Shown here piece by piece: positions 41,101-57,030 of a DNA stretch of 64,000 nucleotides. The notes under the pieces were generated by a model. It was not told the origin of the DNA and did no database searches. It saw only the letters and a program-made list of their open reading frames with translations. Source of the DNA: Pithys albifrons albifrons. Its lineage: Eukaryota; Chordata; Aves; Passeriformes; Thamnophilidae. The position numbers and the translations under genes are program-made. The stretch covers positions 35,405,724 to 35,469,723 of the forward strand of contig NC_092463.1 of assembly GCF_047495875.1 (NCBI RefSeq), given 5' to 3'. How positions within the stretch are numbered: the stretch's first letter is position 1; each line of letters starts with the position of its first letter.

Positions 41101-44100
41101 ATTTTCTGTGCATTTGGGGACTCGCAGGCTGTGACTGAACCACGTGGCATCTGCATTATAGTACAGTGTCTTTGCAGGGAGGGATCTGCAGGTTCCCTGA
41201 GACTGCAGGAGCTGCAAGAAATCTCTAGAGCAACACAGTGTAGTCTGATCAGAGACACTCAGAGAGGACAGTAGCTCTGGATGTGAACATCATTGCCTTC
41301 AGGAATCTCTACTACGGTTTTTTGATGGAACCATAAATAAAATGCATTGAAATATCTGATTCTGCAAACAGGTATGTGCAGATTCTTTGAAATATTATAG
41401 GAATCACAGAAAACTGCTGTTACAAGACAGAGTGCCTTCTGCTTGGAAGATAGTAGGACTCGCAGCACCCAAGAGACATAAGCCAGAGTGACAGCTACCG
41501 TGCAAAGTGATATGGAGTGTACCTACAGCTAACCTAAGATGTCAGGTGCTCCAGTGTTGCATAAAGCCCTGAAGCTCTCAGCTTACCTACCTGCCTGGCA
41601 TTTTCTGAAAGCAGGCAGGTCATCTCTGGTTTACAGAAACAATCCTCCCTTGCTTTACTTCCTGCTGAGCAGCAGCAGGTGAAACTGATAACAGAAAAAG
41701 CAATGTCAGATGTTGCATTGTATCTAAAATTCCTGCCATGACAGGTCATGCAGGCCTATATAGCTAATTATGAATTTACTGGTAGAGTTCAAGTCATAAG
41801 GAGAAGCTGGTGATGGTGATTATAGGATGGATGTATCTTAGGATGCCAGCCTGTTCCCAGAGCACTTGTGTGTGATATGATGATGATTGCAAAAGAACAG
41901 CTTTCCTCTCATGCAAGAAGGAACACTGCTTAGCACTGGTCTAAGCATGGACGACAACACCTAAACACTTCTTTCTGAAGGTGCTATTGCTCATCTTGTT
42001 CATCGTACACTGTCTGAGAATGCAATCCAGGGAAAGCAAATTTGCAGTAGTGTTCAGAACTAAAAATAAAACAGTAGCATCCCTTTGCTATGCTGCAAAA
42101 CCCAAGTCCTTCTGTAGATGTTCAATCCACACCACCCAAAGCCCAGATTCAGACAGTTCCTGCAGTTGCTAATGCACAGGCATGCTCCAGTTTAACAAAG
42201 AGCAGGGCAAATTATTTTGCTTGAAGCCTCTACAGATAAGCGGAGACTTGGCTGCACCCTGTGGTCAGCTACCCAGGTACCTGCTGCAGGCAATGGGAGC
42301 AGGAGCCTCGGGATTAAACTGGCTAGGAAACAAGGACAGCTTGAATCAGGTGCAATGGCTTCTAGACAGTGTCTGGCTGAGAGCTACTGAAATCTAATGA
42401 AAGTAAAGTAACACTCCTTCATTGGGGTTCATGACAGATGTGGACTGAGTCCACCCAGGAGGGCTGTGTAGTGGTCCTTCCACAGTGACACTGGTTCCTT
42501 TCTGTTCACAGATTTCATCTGTTCCTTGAAATCTGAAGAAATAGCTGTTACTGGAAGGTAAACACAAAGCCTGCTTTATCAACATGTAGAGGAGGCAGGT
42601 GCATAGGTAGAAAAGCCTGTGAACAGAGAGCCCCCCCTACCAGGCTCTAAGAAATTGTATGCAACTTGGCACTTAACAAAACCCTCACCTGCTGGCATAA
42701 GGCTCACGGGTTTTTTTCAGGAGGAAAAGGAAAATGCCTTTTTGCTTTACCTACACATTTTTGTTTTGAGCTCCCTTCCTCATTTATTTTCCCATCTCTT
42801 ATAAATCATTAAATAATTGTCAAAAATAGAACAGCCGATTTTGGAGGTGATTAAAAAAGAGAAGCAATTATCCTATCACTTTCTTACAAACCAAAACATT
42901 CCCAGTAATACCCAACAGAGAAAAATCTCCCACTCCCCACTGTTCAGTTTGCTGTCTGACAAGGTACTTCTGTGCCAGCTGCTCTTGCCCTCAGCTGCAC
43001 TGAGCTGCTAAAGCAGACATTGCTTTGTAAACACCCAGAAATGCAGCGTCCAGCACCAGGGTATTGACAAATTTGTCACCCAGTCTAAAACTATCAGCTG
43101 ATACATGACCCTCCCCGTTCCATCGCCTGGGTACTGTTCAGGCAGGGGGAAATTTCCACCAAGCTTTTGGAAGCATAAGCTATCCCAAGCCACTGTGATT
43201 TGCATAAATAATAAAAGGTTGTATTTATTCCTGGAACAACTCTGCTGGCCCTAGAGAGGTAACTAATGGGATGAACTGGGCCCTGTAAGTTTAATGTGCT
43301 GAAAGTGTTATTGTATGCTGTCATACTTAGAGATGTGATTCTAGCTATCCAGGATGGTATAAGGATACTCAGTCCATGACTACTCTTTCATTTAACATTT
43401 CCATCTGTAGTTCCTACCCATTTCTGCTAATGTAATTTCTTCTCACCCTGCTTCTGTCCCAGGCTCCCAGTGCAGCCTTATCTCACATTCAGGCCCCCCT
43501 GTTTGGGGACAATGTCCAGCACTGGCAGCTGGTGGCTTAAAACTTTCATCCTCCAGCTGCAAAGCAGGAGCCAGAGGAGCTGCCACAGCAGGGGCACAGA
43601 GGCCTCCACTGCAACCAGGAGAGGTTAATTAGAGTGCTGCATGGGGATTAGGGAGACTTGAATGAGAGCTCCAGCTAGACCAGGGAGGCCAGCACAGCCT
43701 GAGGCAAGTCACATCAGTTCTTTCTGCTTCAGTTTGCTTGTACTTAGGCTGGGAGCAATAACTAGTTTACCTCACAGCCAGGTCCTGAGATTAGATGCAG
43801 GGAGCTGTGTAAATCACATAAGAACAAAACAGCACTGGCAGTTTGGTTTTGTAATACAGGATAATTCTTACTGTCAGAGTGGTTCTGTAATGCAGAGGAT
43901 TTCTTGCTGAACAGCAGGGACTAAGGAAATGAGTGCAGAGTTGCAGAGAATGACTGGGGTCTTTTCAGACTAGAATCTGACGATAACAGCTCATGAGCCT
44001 CCAGCAAAGAGCCATGCTCAAAGAACGGTCTAAGGACAAAGAAGTCAGGCCTAGAACTGAATTTTTTCATGGCGTATCTTTAAGAGCCATGTGGGATTTG

Positions 44101-47100
44101 GGGCCTATTCCATTATGAAGGCTCTGAAGACTGGTATCCCCTGAGTGCCGGTTGCTCTCCATAAATGGAGGATGTGTTTTCAGTTACCTTGTGTGGAAGA
44201 ATTTTGCATTTTTGATTCTTCTCAGTGTTTTCTCTTCAAAACATCACCTGGTAATACCTCAGCAAAATAAGGGCAGAGCTGCCACCTGCATAGAAGCAGA
44301 AGCATTATGATTTTCTTACCGTGCCTCAGTACTGACTCTTTATATGGATGGCACTCGATTGCCAAGGACTTGTGGGGCTGCTCTCCCAAAGGCAGTTCTA
44401 TTAGGGCTCTGTCGGCTCACACTAGAACATGCCTGTACTGCACTGCAGATTAAATGGCATGGGGCTGATTTCCAGAAGGACTGGGCTAAGTCCTCTTCTT
44501 TGCCCATGACAGCCTTTTTTTACTACTATCCTAACAAACCTAATTCCCTAGGACTTTGACTCAGTAAAACACTAGACCTTGCATCTACTCTCCCTGCATC
44601 TACTTTAAAACAAAACAAAAAACCAAACCAACAAACCACTTTCAAAATGGCATTTCAACTACTACATTTTTGTCTTTACCAGCAGAGGAAGAACACCCAC
44701 AGCCAAAAGCAAATCTTTCTTCAACATAACTGAAGCGACGAGAAGCTGTCTGCAGGTAGGATGCGATCAGCCTGGCTCTCTCTGAGGCCAGTAAGAGAGC
44801 AGAGGACGTCACTTCCTCAAAGAAATCGCTTTCCTGATGACAGCTAGCAGAGGTGCCTCTGGGGCTGATCTTAGCAGAACTTTCGGAAAATTAGTGGTTG
44901 ATGGACTTTGTATTGTAAATTCTGTGTTTTCTACGTCTCCCTGTTCAGGGTTGGCTTAATAAAGACATGCCTACCAAACTAAGTCCCCTTCCAAAACTGC
45001 GTGCACCGCATATTCAGTATTTGTGTAGTGAACTCCCTGGGCATCAGGAGAAATTTTAGCACAGAATGAGGCTGGAGCTCCATAAGCATCATAAGACAAA
45101 CATAGCAGGTAAACAAGGAGAGAAATCTAATCTTCACATCCCTCTTATGCATGAGGTGAAAGAACTTATTATAAACTGGCTTAAAAATTACATTGTAAAA
45201 TACTAACTAGTGGTGGTGCAGCTGCTTTTCCTAATAGCTTTTGAATGTTGGTGCAAAATTCAACACCGTCAGAAAGATCATGTTTTAGTAATGCATTTTG
45301 TGTGAAGAGGAGGCATGTAGATGAGATTGTTGGCACTCTCTCTGGCACTAAAGGGCTCCAGTTTTAGCCCAGCTGCAGGATAGTTTGTGAACACGCAAGA
45401 TGTGCTCCATTGTGTTCCAAAACTCACCCAGAGCTCAGGCCAAAGAAACAGCTCTTTAGTCAATGCTTCTCTCCCATGTGTGAGTTCTCTGATGTGTAAT
45501 ACAAGATGAATTCATTCTGCAGCCTCTGTTTCACTGAAGTGAGACTCACAGGGCAGCTGCCCAAGGAGTCCAGGCTGCACTGTTCTGGGGCATCCAAAAA
45601 TACATGCCTATTCTGCTGTAGGTACCAGTGTGACAGACTCTTCTGACACTGTGTGCTTGATCATGTTGCCTCACTATGCAAAACATTAGTACAGAGTAAT
45701 GGGAGTTTTGCCTGAAAAATACAAGGACTTCAGAAACCCTGTAAACATTCTGAGTGGCTGCTAGCAGGTCACTTCAAGTAGTAGTCCTAGTCAATGGGCA
45801 GCAGTAAGCAGTGCAGTGGCTTTCAAGTGTTGTTAGAGCTGCATCTACATGTCAGTGTTTTGCATTGGAACTGAATGTTTAGTGGCACTGGCTTCAGATT
45901 TGGGGTGATCCCATTAAATCTATGGGATCCAATATGAAACTGGCACTAGACTCCAACTGTTTAGGAATTGAAAACTGAGAAGTTAAGAACTGAAACCTAG
46001 GAGTTTGATGGTTCCTGGATCTAAGATGTGTTACCAGTCACAGAAATTTACTGCTCTAAATAAGCACCAATCTACTTTTGAGCTGTGAGATAACATGTCA
46101 CTTGCTTTGATTCTTAGTTCTCCCTAGTTTGTAGCTCAATAGCAAATCCACCAAATAAGCCTTGTCGAAAAGGGCCATACTTCTTGCAGGTGTCCCAGGG
46201 TTTAATTTCTGCTCCTTCAGAAATCCAGCAGTAAAACTCCTTCTCAAATAAATGGAAGAATAAGCAGACCCAAGAAATACCTCTCATTCCTCCATCCAAC
46301 CTTCTGACTTAAATTTTCCAAGCTGCAATTTTAAACTCAAGAACTCCACTGACCTGCTTGGACTCTAGACTGAAACTGGCACAGAAGTAAAAAATATCCA
46401 GACACAGATTAATGTCTTTTGAAAAAAAAATACTTTTTCTTAGATTTCACATTCAAAACTCGAGCTGTACACTGCACAGTATAGGAACAGTAGTTTGCCA
46501 ATCCAATTACCATCAGGTAGGTTTGTTTTGATTCGTTCACCTGTAGCCTCAAGGTGTCAAACAGTCAGCAGCAGGAAATGGACCCAGCTGCAATTACAGT
46601 CAGTGGCCAAGACATGTCTCCTCGGCTACAGAAAGTTCTCAGTCTGCACTGGAAATGTCCCGTCAGAGGAAGGTTTGGGCAAATTCTTCATGTAGATTGC
46701 AGCAGACCTTTAGGGAAAAAATGCTGTTCCAATTAGAGGCTGTCTGCTCATTCACCCATCACCTTTTGTCTTCTTTACACTATTTCCCAGTTTTCCCTGT
46801 TTTCCTTCTAAATGAACCAAGCAGTGAACTTCAATCACAGTGCAATGACACAGGAAGCAAGAGCCCTCACATCCATGCTGACAGCTTTGACTGCATCCCC
46901 AAAGGCTACTAACCGGAGAAAACATTGGCCATGGTGGAGTCACTGCAGGTTTTATCCCAACACTAGTGCTGCCAGGGAGAAAGGGAAGTTTTGTGCTCTC
47001 TAGATTTGGGCCACTGGCCATCACTTTTCTAGGTTTTTGCAGCTACAAGGGCACACATAGATCACTGCGGTATGGACAACATGTGGAGAAGACTGGCATT

Positions 47101-47283
47101 TTAAGGACATTGTCCAGGGTTACAGCAGGATTTGTTTCACTGTTCAAACACCTCCTTTGAGGACAAGGGTGAGGGGACAGACTCCTTGCTGCAAACAGTA
47201 ATGCAGCTGTCCTTTCCACAAATACCAGATCTTGGTGTTAATTGGTGCTTTTCATCAAGGGCTGTTTTACTTTAATAACCACT

Positions 47284-47306
47284 CAAATAAATAAATAAAT
47301 AAACAA
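47284..47306. repeat. AAAT tetranucleotide microsatellite
   Basis: Four to five tandem AAAT units followed by AAAC-type variants. It also creates AATAAA strings that could look like poly(A) signals on the + strand, where no gene is known to end. Confidence 0.85.
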
Positions 47307-48123
47307 ACCAACCTTTGTGCTTTGTTAGCGTCATTTGTCCAATGTCTTTGAAGTACTTTGCCAAGCTGAGTGTTACTATTTCCTGAGAGTCCCAGCAACC
47401 CCAAGAGCCCAACTCTGCTTCCATTTATATCAATAGGAGCAAGCCTGGCCCCTGAGGACTTGCCTGTGGTTACCCAGTGAGCCAATGACTGGCAAAGCAA
47501 ATATTGCTCACGTGCCCTCATTCCTACTTTCATGCTGCCTGCCCTTAACACCTCTAATTGTACCATGATTCAAAGAAGAGAACTGCCATTGAAATAAAAC
47601 CCACAAACCCCTATTTGCTTCATTTTCAGCATGGTTTGTATAATGTCTCCAGCCTTGCAGGGCACTAGGGTGCGCTTGGTCTATTGTTTTTGTTGCTGCT
47701 GTTCATTTAACACCTTCCTTAAAGCCTTCTAAGAAGGTTTTGACTTGCTGTCATTTCCTGGGAAATTCTGGTAAGCAATCTATGCATGAGGGACTGCATG
47801 TCTGTTCCACATGGTTTTCTCTTCTACTGTGTGGTACGTAAGAGACATCCACAAGGAAAAAAGATTCTGTCTGTTCTTGCTGCTTCTCCTCCATACTCCA
47901 GGTCTGACTGCCATCACCAGAGCAACCCAGCACGGTGTCACAGATGGTGGAACAGAGAGTTGATGCTGCCCAGAGTCAGAAAAAAACCAGCAGAAAATGC
48001 CTGCGCTGGATTTGTGCTTGTAACTCCAAACCAGCAGAGACTAAATGGGGAAACCTGGAGAAGAACTGTCTTACTTGAATGCTGTGCATGGGGCATAGGT
48101 AGGTTTCTCACATTCCCAGTGTA

Positions 48124-48129
48124 TTTAAT
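48124..48129 (-). terminator. CCDC177: Candidate polyadenylation signal for CCDC177
   Basis: TTTAAT on the + strand reads ATTAAA on the minus strand, about 1.3 kb beyond the stop codon. I noticed no closer canonical AATAAA on that strand. This is a weak call that needs transcript ends. Confidence 0.2.
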
Positions 48130-48340
48130 GGCAGGAGGACTCAGTTCCCCCTAAACAGTATTAAGAGTTATAAAAAAGACATGATCCTCATCTAAGAGAA
48201 TTTGTAATGTACCTTTTTTCTGCATCTACTCTTTCTTGTGCCCTTTATGAGAAGATGACTGTTAGCACCAGTGGACAGAGAAATGCTCCTTTGCTCAGTA
48301 GACAATGATGAGAGCCGGGTGAACATCTCATTGTATGCAG

Positions 48341-48510
48341 CTCATAGAACCACTAAGTTAAGAAGGGAACTCTGGAGGACATCTGGTCCAATCTCCTGTT
48401 CAAGGCAGGGCAAATTGGATAAAGAGCTGAGGGTCTCCTTGAACTTTAAGAATTCCTGAGGGTGATGTCTCTATGCAATCTGTTTGCAGATTTCCAATTA
48501 CAAGTGATTC
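48341..48510 (-). mobile_element. CR1 LINE 3' fragment
   Basis: CTCATAGAACCACTAAGTTA, then CTCTGGAGGACATCTGGTCC, AATCTCCTGTTCAAGGCAGG, fits the reverse complement of CR1 3' sequence (TCATAGAATCA, GGAGATCATCTAGTCCAA, CTGCTCAAAGCAGGG). The distal half is diverged. It lies between the two genes, near where the CCDC177 3' UTR may end. Confidence 0.75.
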
Positions 48511-49404
48511 CCTTATTTCCCCCAAGCCCAGATTCCACGGGTTCATTCATTTTTACATCTTAATGATCAAGTGGGCTGCATGAGTGCCCATCAGTTTGTA
48601 GCTTTCCCACAAATTTCTCTCCTTCTCCCCTTTTTCTGAAAGATAGAATTCTACATATGTTTTAAGAGAAACTTGAAAAGGAGAAGGAGAGATGAGAATA
48701 CCTGGGAAGGGCAACAGTTACAAACAGCAAAAATTAAACTCTGTTTTTGAGTACTTTCTAACAGCTTCTGCCCAGCTCTGATCATCTCTACTTCTACTGA
48801 CATGGCCTTTATCTGTGCTTTCTCTAACTTGGTACCAGCAGTGGGCGAGGGGCACCCAGGGCATATGGAATTCCATACTCAAGCCTTTCTCATCTTCAGC
48901 ATGGGAGTGCAGCAGCTTTGAAAATGCAGTCCCATAACTTAAACCAAACACTCTATCGCTCAAGGCAGAATCAGCTTGCGTGGTTTTGGTTCTTACTCAG
49001 CAGTCAGCTCTAGCAGTCAGTTGCCTCTGTTGTCTGCATTGCAAACGGGAGAGTGTAGCCATCTCCGGCGTAAACCCATCAGTGCTCACAGGCTTCAACC
49101 AGACTTCTGCAGCTCTCTGAGAAAACGTGTGTGCTTGTGGGATGGAGGACACAGTAACTTGCGTCCCCTCTGGAGAGATGACTGAGGTCAACCCTTAGAA
49201 CACACCCAGAACAAAAAAGCATATTTAAAACATTATGTGAAATAGCTGCCACGTTTTTGTGCGGTACCCTGCTCCCCCAAAATAAGAAATTAGGGTGGAT
49301 GTTGGTTGTTGGTGTTTTTCAAATGTTGTTCACGTGGAGGAGCTTTCTGATGCATTATGATGGACAACTGGTGGTCTATCTCCACTCATCCAGGACAAGA
49401 TCTT

Positions 49405-51958
<2,554 letters not shown>

Positions 51959-52450
51959 CGGGCGGGCGCGGCCGCAGCCCCGCGCTTTGTCTCGGTGCCG
52001 GCGGCCTCGGGGATCAGGCGGGCGGCGGCGGCGGCTCCTCCATGGCACCCCGGGCCCCGCGCGGCGCCCCCAGCTGCGGGGCGGCGGCGGTAGCGGCACG
52101 GCGGCCGCCCGCAGGCTGCGGCGCCCCGCGCTGCCCGCTGCGGCCCCGCGCGGGGGGCGGGCAGAGGCGGGCGCGGGGGAAACCCGCCCCGCAGCCCCGC
52201 GGCGGGCCGGGCTGGGCCGGGGGCAGAGCTGCGGCCGGGCAGGGGGGCCGCCCCCCTCCCCCCGCCGCGAGGGGCCGAGCCGGGCGCTGCTGCAGCGGGC
52301 GCGGCGCGGGTGGCGGGCAAGTGCCCGGCCCGCCTCGCTTGTGTCACTCCCTGCAGGCATCCCCCCTCCCCGTGTGCGCATCCTTCCATCCGTGCGTCCT
52401 GCCCTGCACCTGCCCCTTCGAGCGCGCATCTTTTCTTGCAGGCCTTCCCC

Positions 52451-55400
52451 GTAGAATCGGCACTTTCACGGTCGTGCTCTCTGTTTTGCACTGTACCGGC
52501 ACACAAACAAGCCCATCTTTATTTACCGTTAATATAGACAAGGATAAAAGTGGTGTAAGAAGGAAGAGGGGACGCTAACCCAGTTTTACAGATGGCAAAC
52601 TGAGCTTCAGGGAGATGAAGGTGCCTGCCTTGGATCACCTAGGGAATTCATGCCAGAGCTGGAAAGGAATGGTACAACTCTCAGATTTCAGTTCAAAGCA
52701 GTTTCCAGCCATGAAACCCTATTCCCTATAGTGCAAATACAACGTATTGCATGATCCAAGGATGTGTCAGGTAATACAGTACACCTTTTTGGGTACCCAC
52801 TTTGAACATGGTGCTTGCAATTACTTTGACATGTCCCCTATTTCTACACAGATCCTGGACTCAACAGCCTCAGTGAAGTTGAGAAATGCTCTGCTCTGGA
52901 AATATCATTTAGCAAAAAGAGGTTCATCACTGCTTGTGAAGCTGCAGAGCCTCTGTGCCACATAGTGGAGCAGCTCTGATTTTGTCAGGCGGAGGACAGC
53001 AGTAGTCAACATACCATTAGCCACTGTGTTATGAATTCAAAGGTTTTTCTCATTTAACTTCTACAGGTGCAGCTTAATATGCTTTACTTTATTAAGGAAG
53101 AACATGGCATTCACCAAAGGACTTCCAGGATGGCCCAGGACAAGGATACGGAGGGACATAAGGACACAAAAAAGGCCTGGGGAGTTCTTGGAATAAAGCT
53201 GAGGAGCTGAAGGTTGGTTGTGGTTTCATATTGTACAGGCAAAGACTTTGAATCATGCTCATCCCCATGCTGATGAATGCACAGAGTAATGATGCATCCA
53301 CAGCGAGTGGGGAAACTCCACCAATAAACTATATTGAATAGTCTGATCCCATTCATTCATCTCCATGATAGTCTGCAGGGGACAGTTATAAAGCTTGGTA
53401 ATCAGTTATGCAAAAAATCATCAGTCCAGAAACAGCTCTCTGCTGTCTGAAGAGCCCAGTTTGCTGTCTGATGGGGCTAACCATTCATACTTGCTGTACA
53501 GTGTAGCTGTCAAGCCATGGCTGTGCTCCTTTCTCCTGGAAAATATTAGGCTGGTAAGCATACATGCCAGGTAAGATGTGGGCTTGTCTGAGGTTTTGGC
53601 AAGTTGCTATTTCAGCCTTCACTGGGACTGTATTTGGGCCTTGATCTTTGCAGGTTTCCTTGTGAATCTTTGGGAGCCTCATTAGTGGTCTCCCAAATGC
53701 AATTAAAAAGGGATTAAAATCAGATTGTTAAAAGCATCTGGATGTGACTTTAAGAAACGTTAACACACACTATCCAAACATGGAATCATATCCCGACTTC
53801 ATCAAGGCTAAAGGAGATTTGGACTGGGGCAGGAGGATATGAATGGATGAGTTGAGGAGGATCACTGCTACTGAATCATTTTCCCACACAATTATAAAAC
53901 CTAATTCTCTGTTGGCTACAACTGTCTAGAAAGCTACATGCTCAGGTTCAACAGTACGATAAAGTTACACTCCTGCTTTAATAGATATTTTCCTACTTTG
54001 CATCACTGCTAATGATAGCAGGAAATGCAGGGCAGTGGAAAATTGGGACTACAGATTGTGCATGTAGAAATATTTTTATCGCTTCAGCAAATTGTTCCGT
54101 ATGCCTTTCATGCTCATGTACTAACTACTTTCTTCCCACCCAGCTTAAAAACTGCCCATACCTGGATTCTTCCCTGCTCTCCTTGTGAGAGCTATTTCAC
54201 AGCCTACTACAGTTCTTGAGTAAAATCTTGTAAGTTACTTTCAGCTTTGGTTTTGCCACTGTTTTATCCTCTCTAGTAAATTCTTTGCACTCCCTCCTGC
54301 ATGGGCATATGCCTTACAAATGTTTGTAAAGTGTTTCCATATCTTCTCAGAGACAAGGAACCCATACTGACATCACAAATCCATCCCTTGTAGTTGCACA
54401 AGGAGCTATCACCTTTCTTATCTCCTCCCAGTGTGCCAGGCTCTCACGGTAGCCACAGCCCTGAACAGAGCAGTGGGTTCCTGCCCAGCACTTACCTCTG
54501 TGCTGCCTTGGCAGAGGAGCTGTGTGCACAGTCCTGGTGCCCATATGTTGCCTTTCTCCTCTCTAACCTTTTCCTGTCCTGTTCCCTAATTTTCTACCTC
54601 CCCTAAGGTTAGATCAGCACAGTTTGACTTTCCAAAACTCTTCTCCCCTCTGCCAAGAGGAACATTAGTTGGTGAATTATTTCCTCCTTGCTAAATAGCT
54701 TTTTCTTTTCCATGTTGAATCCTGCCTTCATATAATTTACAATTTCTACTCTCTGTCTCAGGCTGTGTATACACCGTTGTTGGGAGGATCCCTGACCTAG
54801 CTATTGTGTAGCTGCTCCAGCTCTTAGCCTTGTTTGGACTCTTCCTGGTTTTGCTCCAGAATATTTCTGCACCTTCCAGTGCCCTGAGAATAGTGGGAAA
54901 GTGAAAGTCCTGAGGAGAGGAGAGTAAGGAGCCCTCTGACACAGTTTTTGCTGGTGTCTCCCAGGCATAGTGTCCTTCTCTTCTTAGCTGCTGCTGGGGT
55001 ACAGGCACCAAGCATCTTCCCAAACATGTCCCTTCCCTGCCCAGGTGCAGCTCCTGCGCCTCTCAGAGGACACACCAGAGCCTCTTCAGCACAACTTTCT
55101 TCTGTCAGCTAGATGGTTTAAGCAATAGTTTAAAACTTTAATGATGCACTCAGTCTAAGGTCTTACTTATCCCTATTGCCATTATATCCCTTGGTCCCTT
55201 CCCTCTGAACAGCCACTTGTCACATGTCATAATGCTTTGTTTACAGTCCTGCAGCCCATCCACCTGAGTGACTTTGCAGCCTGTGATAATGCTGAACATA
55301 AAGTTCGATGAGATTTTACACACTGGGCTTGCTTGACAGCCAAGGTCCAAAACTCAGCATGCCACAGTGTCAGTGTAACAACCTGACAAAAGCCAAAGTT

Positions 55401-56747
55401 CTCGTCTGTGAGATTTCAGTGTTGGTTCCTTTTACATTTCTCATGCTTTGTCTTTGTTTTTTGTCAGTCTATGCTTCTTCTCTGTCTGCAGTTCTAGCAT
55501 GGCCTGGCTTTCCCTTCCTCCTTGGGCAGCAGGGTGGTTGGTTGCTTTCCTCCTCCTTCCACAGACTGCCTGCCAGGGAGATGCAAGCAAGGCTTTCCTC
55601 CTCCCCTGGGTCATGGGCACTCTTCTGGAGCCCCCTTCCAGGCTGTTCCTGTGCAGTGAATGAACAGCACCCTGAGCAACTTCAAAGTAACTGCCCAAAG
55701 CTGAGCCGCTGTCCCTACCGCTCACAGCCCTGAGGCTCTGCTTAATGTTGTCATCTGTGCCTGGGCCTCAGCCACTTCATGTGTCTCTAGGGAAATGGAG
55801 CTTCTGGCTGGGGCAGATGCACAGAGCAGCGAAGCAGAGGAAAGACAGAATGTGAGGAGGTAGCTGGGGATGGTGACATATGGTGAGGGGCAGTGCAGAG
55901 GGCTACTGCCAGAAGCAAAATGTTTGACAGCCACTAGGAATAGACTTGCACTACAAGTACTGTATCCTTCACTCTAAAATAAAGCCGGAGTCTAAGGTCA
56001 GTGTGCTGACAGTGAGTTATTAGTGTTCATCTTGCTGGGTGACACCACAGTGTGTGCTGTTTACTGTCCCATCAAAAACAGTTAGTCCTCAATAATGAAA
56101 ATATTTTGTTGGTCCCTGGTAGAAAGGATTTGCAGAGTATTGTCTCTTTCTATGTTAAGGACTGGCAGCAGTGTTGCTGCATGGATGCTCTCTTGGGGTC
56201 AGGCTGAACAGCTTTCTACTTGGCTTTGTGCAAGTCTGTCACCTCTGCAGTTGTCTATGTATTTGGGAAAACCTATTCAGTTATCAGGGATGTTGGGGAA
56301 AAAAAACTATGGTGGGCTGGCAGAGAAAATGAGGGAAAAAACCTTGTCACTGCAAATTTCCATGGAAACAAGTATAGATGTGAGAAAAGATTTTATTTGC
56401 TTCTGGGGATAATCTGTTGCCATTGGTTATTTCCATAGGAATTAGAATACTGGCATAATTTGGCCCAAACCAAACACCAGATGTGGCTGTTGAACCTGAT
56501 GCACTCAATTCTTCTGGTCAGGCTTGGCTTTTAATAGAGTGTTCAAGGGTTATGAGGGAGTTACGGGGCCTTGCACATGGTGAATCATGGAGGATAGATT
56601 TGGTCCCAAGGTCATAGAGCAAACTTAAGAAATACCTAAAATTAGTATGAGGATGTCTTTATTATATGAGAGTTCAAAGTACACCACTGGAGTGATTCAT
56701 GCAGGACTGCAAACTACATGTCCACGAGCTACTTTCCATATACGAAT
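52451..56747. other. Intergenic stretch upstream of CCDC177
   Basis: No recognisable gene, RNA gene or well-preserved repeat. Base composition drops back to AT-rich, CpG-poor sequence immediately after the island. Small ORFs on both strands have no supporting features. Confidence 0.55.
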
Positions 56748-56756
56748 AGTGCAGTG

Positions 56757-57021
56757 CTAAGCAAGGTCAGCCCCAGTCAGTACTTGGATGGGAGACCTCC
56801 TGGGAATACTGGGGGCTGTAGGTTCTAGTCCTGAGGACTTCACTGTCAGTGTCCAAGCTCGCTTGGCCATGGCAGCTGAACCTCAGGAGTTAAAGGGTGG
56901 GGCCAGTTCTGCGCAGGCTGAGCCTCACCTAAAAAATCCACTGCACAGGCTGGAAGGGCACACCCACGTGGGGAGAGCCCTTCCCAAATCTTCCTTGTGA
57001 AGCCTGGCCATGATGATGATG
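56757..57021 (+). mobile_element. 5S rRNA-derived SINE, 5' truncated copy with 9-bp target-site duplication
   Basis: This copy starts inside the 5S head at CTAAGCAAGGTCAG (A-box region), runs through GTACTTGGATGGGAGACC and TGGGAATACTGG, then enters the same body as the copy at 11708-11990, including CTCAGGAGTTAAAGGGTGGG and AAAAAATCCACTGCACAGGC. It ends CCATGATGATGATG. The direct repeat AGTGCAGTG flanks it at 56748-56756 and 57022-57030. The two bodies are about 90 per cent identical by eye. It carries about 37 bp after the 5S head that the other copy lacks, so together the copies help define the consensus. The 5' truncation is typical of target-primed reverse transcription. Confidence 0.9.
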
Positions 57022-57030
57022 AGTGCAGTG

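Larger units (their letters stand above)
29181..48340. other. Intergenic stretch between PLEKHD1 and CCDC177 3' ends
   Basis: About 19 kb without a coding exon I can support on either strand. ORFs reach only 60-170 codons, lack homology I recognise and have no consistent splice context. Minor features are a mixed CA/TA run at about 34560-34600, A-rich runs at about 44608-44640, an AAAT tetranucleotide run at 47284-47306, and a short CpG-richer segment near 44740-44960 noted in the findings. Confidence 0.6.
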
